This document shows positions 6,661-6,944 of a stretch of 6,944 nt of DNA, in pieces. The notes under the pieces were generated by a model. It did no database searches and had not been told where the DNA came from. It saw nothing but the letters and a program-made list of their open reading frames with translations. The DNA comes from Gammaproteobacteria bacterium (GTDB lineage: Bacteria > Pseudomonadota > Gammaproteobacteria > Enterobacterales > GCA-2746155). The stretch is from positions 1 to 6,944 of the forward strand of contig JAAGZM010000519.1 in NCBI GenBank assembly GCA_024206355.1. The letters are read 5' to 3'. Within the stretch, counting starts at the first letter, position 1, and each line of letters opens with the position of its first letter. A program made the translations under genes and the position numbers.

Positions 6661-6944
6661 TTTAGTGAGGAAATTAGTCAGTAAACTTTTGAACAACAGA
6701 TTCATCAAGCTGTCTCTTCTGGGTATCTAAAGGGCATATGACTAATAAATTTGATAGCAGATGATAGTTTATCTGTTCATTGACGACTTAGACACTTTGA
6801 AAAGTTTTTTTAATCTTACTTCTAAATCGTGAAGAGTGCCGTAAGTAGTATGACTTTAAACGATTTTTCCTCTGGATAATGTTGTTTTGTTCATGTAAAG
6901 TGTGGCGAATAGACTGCCTGTTTAGTCAAGTTGTCTGATCTGTA
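6661..6944. other. Non-coding stretch after the GNAT gene
   Basis: No open frame of plausible length with a ribosome site was found on either strand. An imperfect hairpin lies at about 6756-6777 (CAGAT at 6758-6762 with ATCTG at 6771-6775, extended by G-U and A-T pairs). At 6794-6805, ACTT and AAGT pair over only 4 bp ahead of seven T residues (6805-6811), which is a marginal intrinsic terminator at best. TTGAAA (6797-6802) with TCTAAA (6821-6826), 18-bp spacer, is a weak promoter-like pair that could serve a gene beyond the window. None of these is convincing alone. Confidence 0.5.

Noticed and set aside
6794..6811. Intrinsic terminator for the trpS cluster
   Set aside because: The stem is only 4 bp (ACTT/AAGT) with no GC-rich part, despite the T-run; it is too weak to call.
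6850..6879. Small open frame starting ATG ACT TTA in the 3' tail
   Set aside because: It is only 9 codons long with a stop at TAA, and there is no evidence of conservation or function.

Overview
The window looks like chromosomal DNA of an AT-rich gammaproteobacterium. ThrB, ThrC and RecG align along their length with the E. coli proteins as I remember them. The TrpRS instead belongs to the TGTPHLGN/GLDGRKMSKS subtype that I associate with Pseudomonas and Xanthomonas. This points to a gammaproteobacterium outside the Enterobacterales; a marine Oceanospirillales-like lineage is possible, but that is inference. All genes lie on the + strand. No phage, plasmid, CRISPR, rRNA or tRNA signature was seen.

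Layout. Bases 1-2020 carry the end of a threonine operon: a 5'-truncated homoserine kinase (thrB), a short spacer with a perfect 7-bp hairpin, and a complete threonine synthase (thrC) with a GTG start. Bases 2021-2263 are intergenic. They hold a weak terminator-like hairpin and a 104-bp palindromic repeat element: perfect 20-bp inverted arms around a 64-nt GC-richer core with nested hairpins. Just beyond the element is a good sigma70-type promoter, followed by a G-rich Shine-Dalgarno and a TTG start for recG (2264-4363). A 110-bp spacer precedes a tight cluster: trpS (4474-5487), a small class I SAM-dependent methyltransferase (5498-6130) and a RimJ/RimL-type GNAT acetyltransferase (6151-6660). 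Gaps of 10 and 20 bp suggest these three are co-transcribed. Bases 6661-6944 hold no gene I can support.

How the genes work together. ThrB and ThrC perform the last two steps of threonine synthesis (homoserine to O-phosphohomoserine to threonine); thrA is expected upstream, outside the window. RecG is a stand-alone branched-DNA helicase for fork reversal and recombination. TrpRS charges tRNA-Trp. The two small transferases behind it have no assigned substrate; their position suggests, but does not prove, a link to translation or aminoacyl-nucleotide chemistry.

The most unusual item is the repeat element between thrC and recG. Its core resembles a palindromic intergenic repeat I recall from several gammaproteobacterial genomes, and it places DNA secondary structure directly against the putative recG promoter. 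Nothing here clearly amounts to a new defence or metabolic system. The trpS-methyltransferase-GNAT cluster is the best candidate for an uncharacterised functional association.
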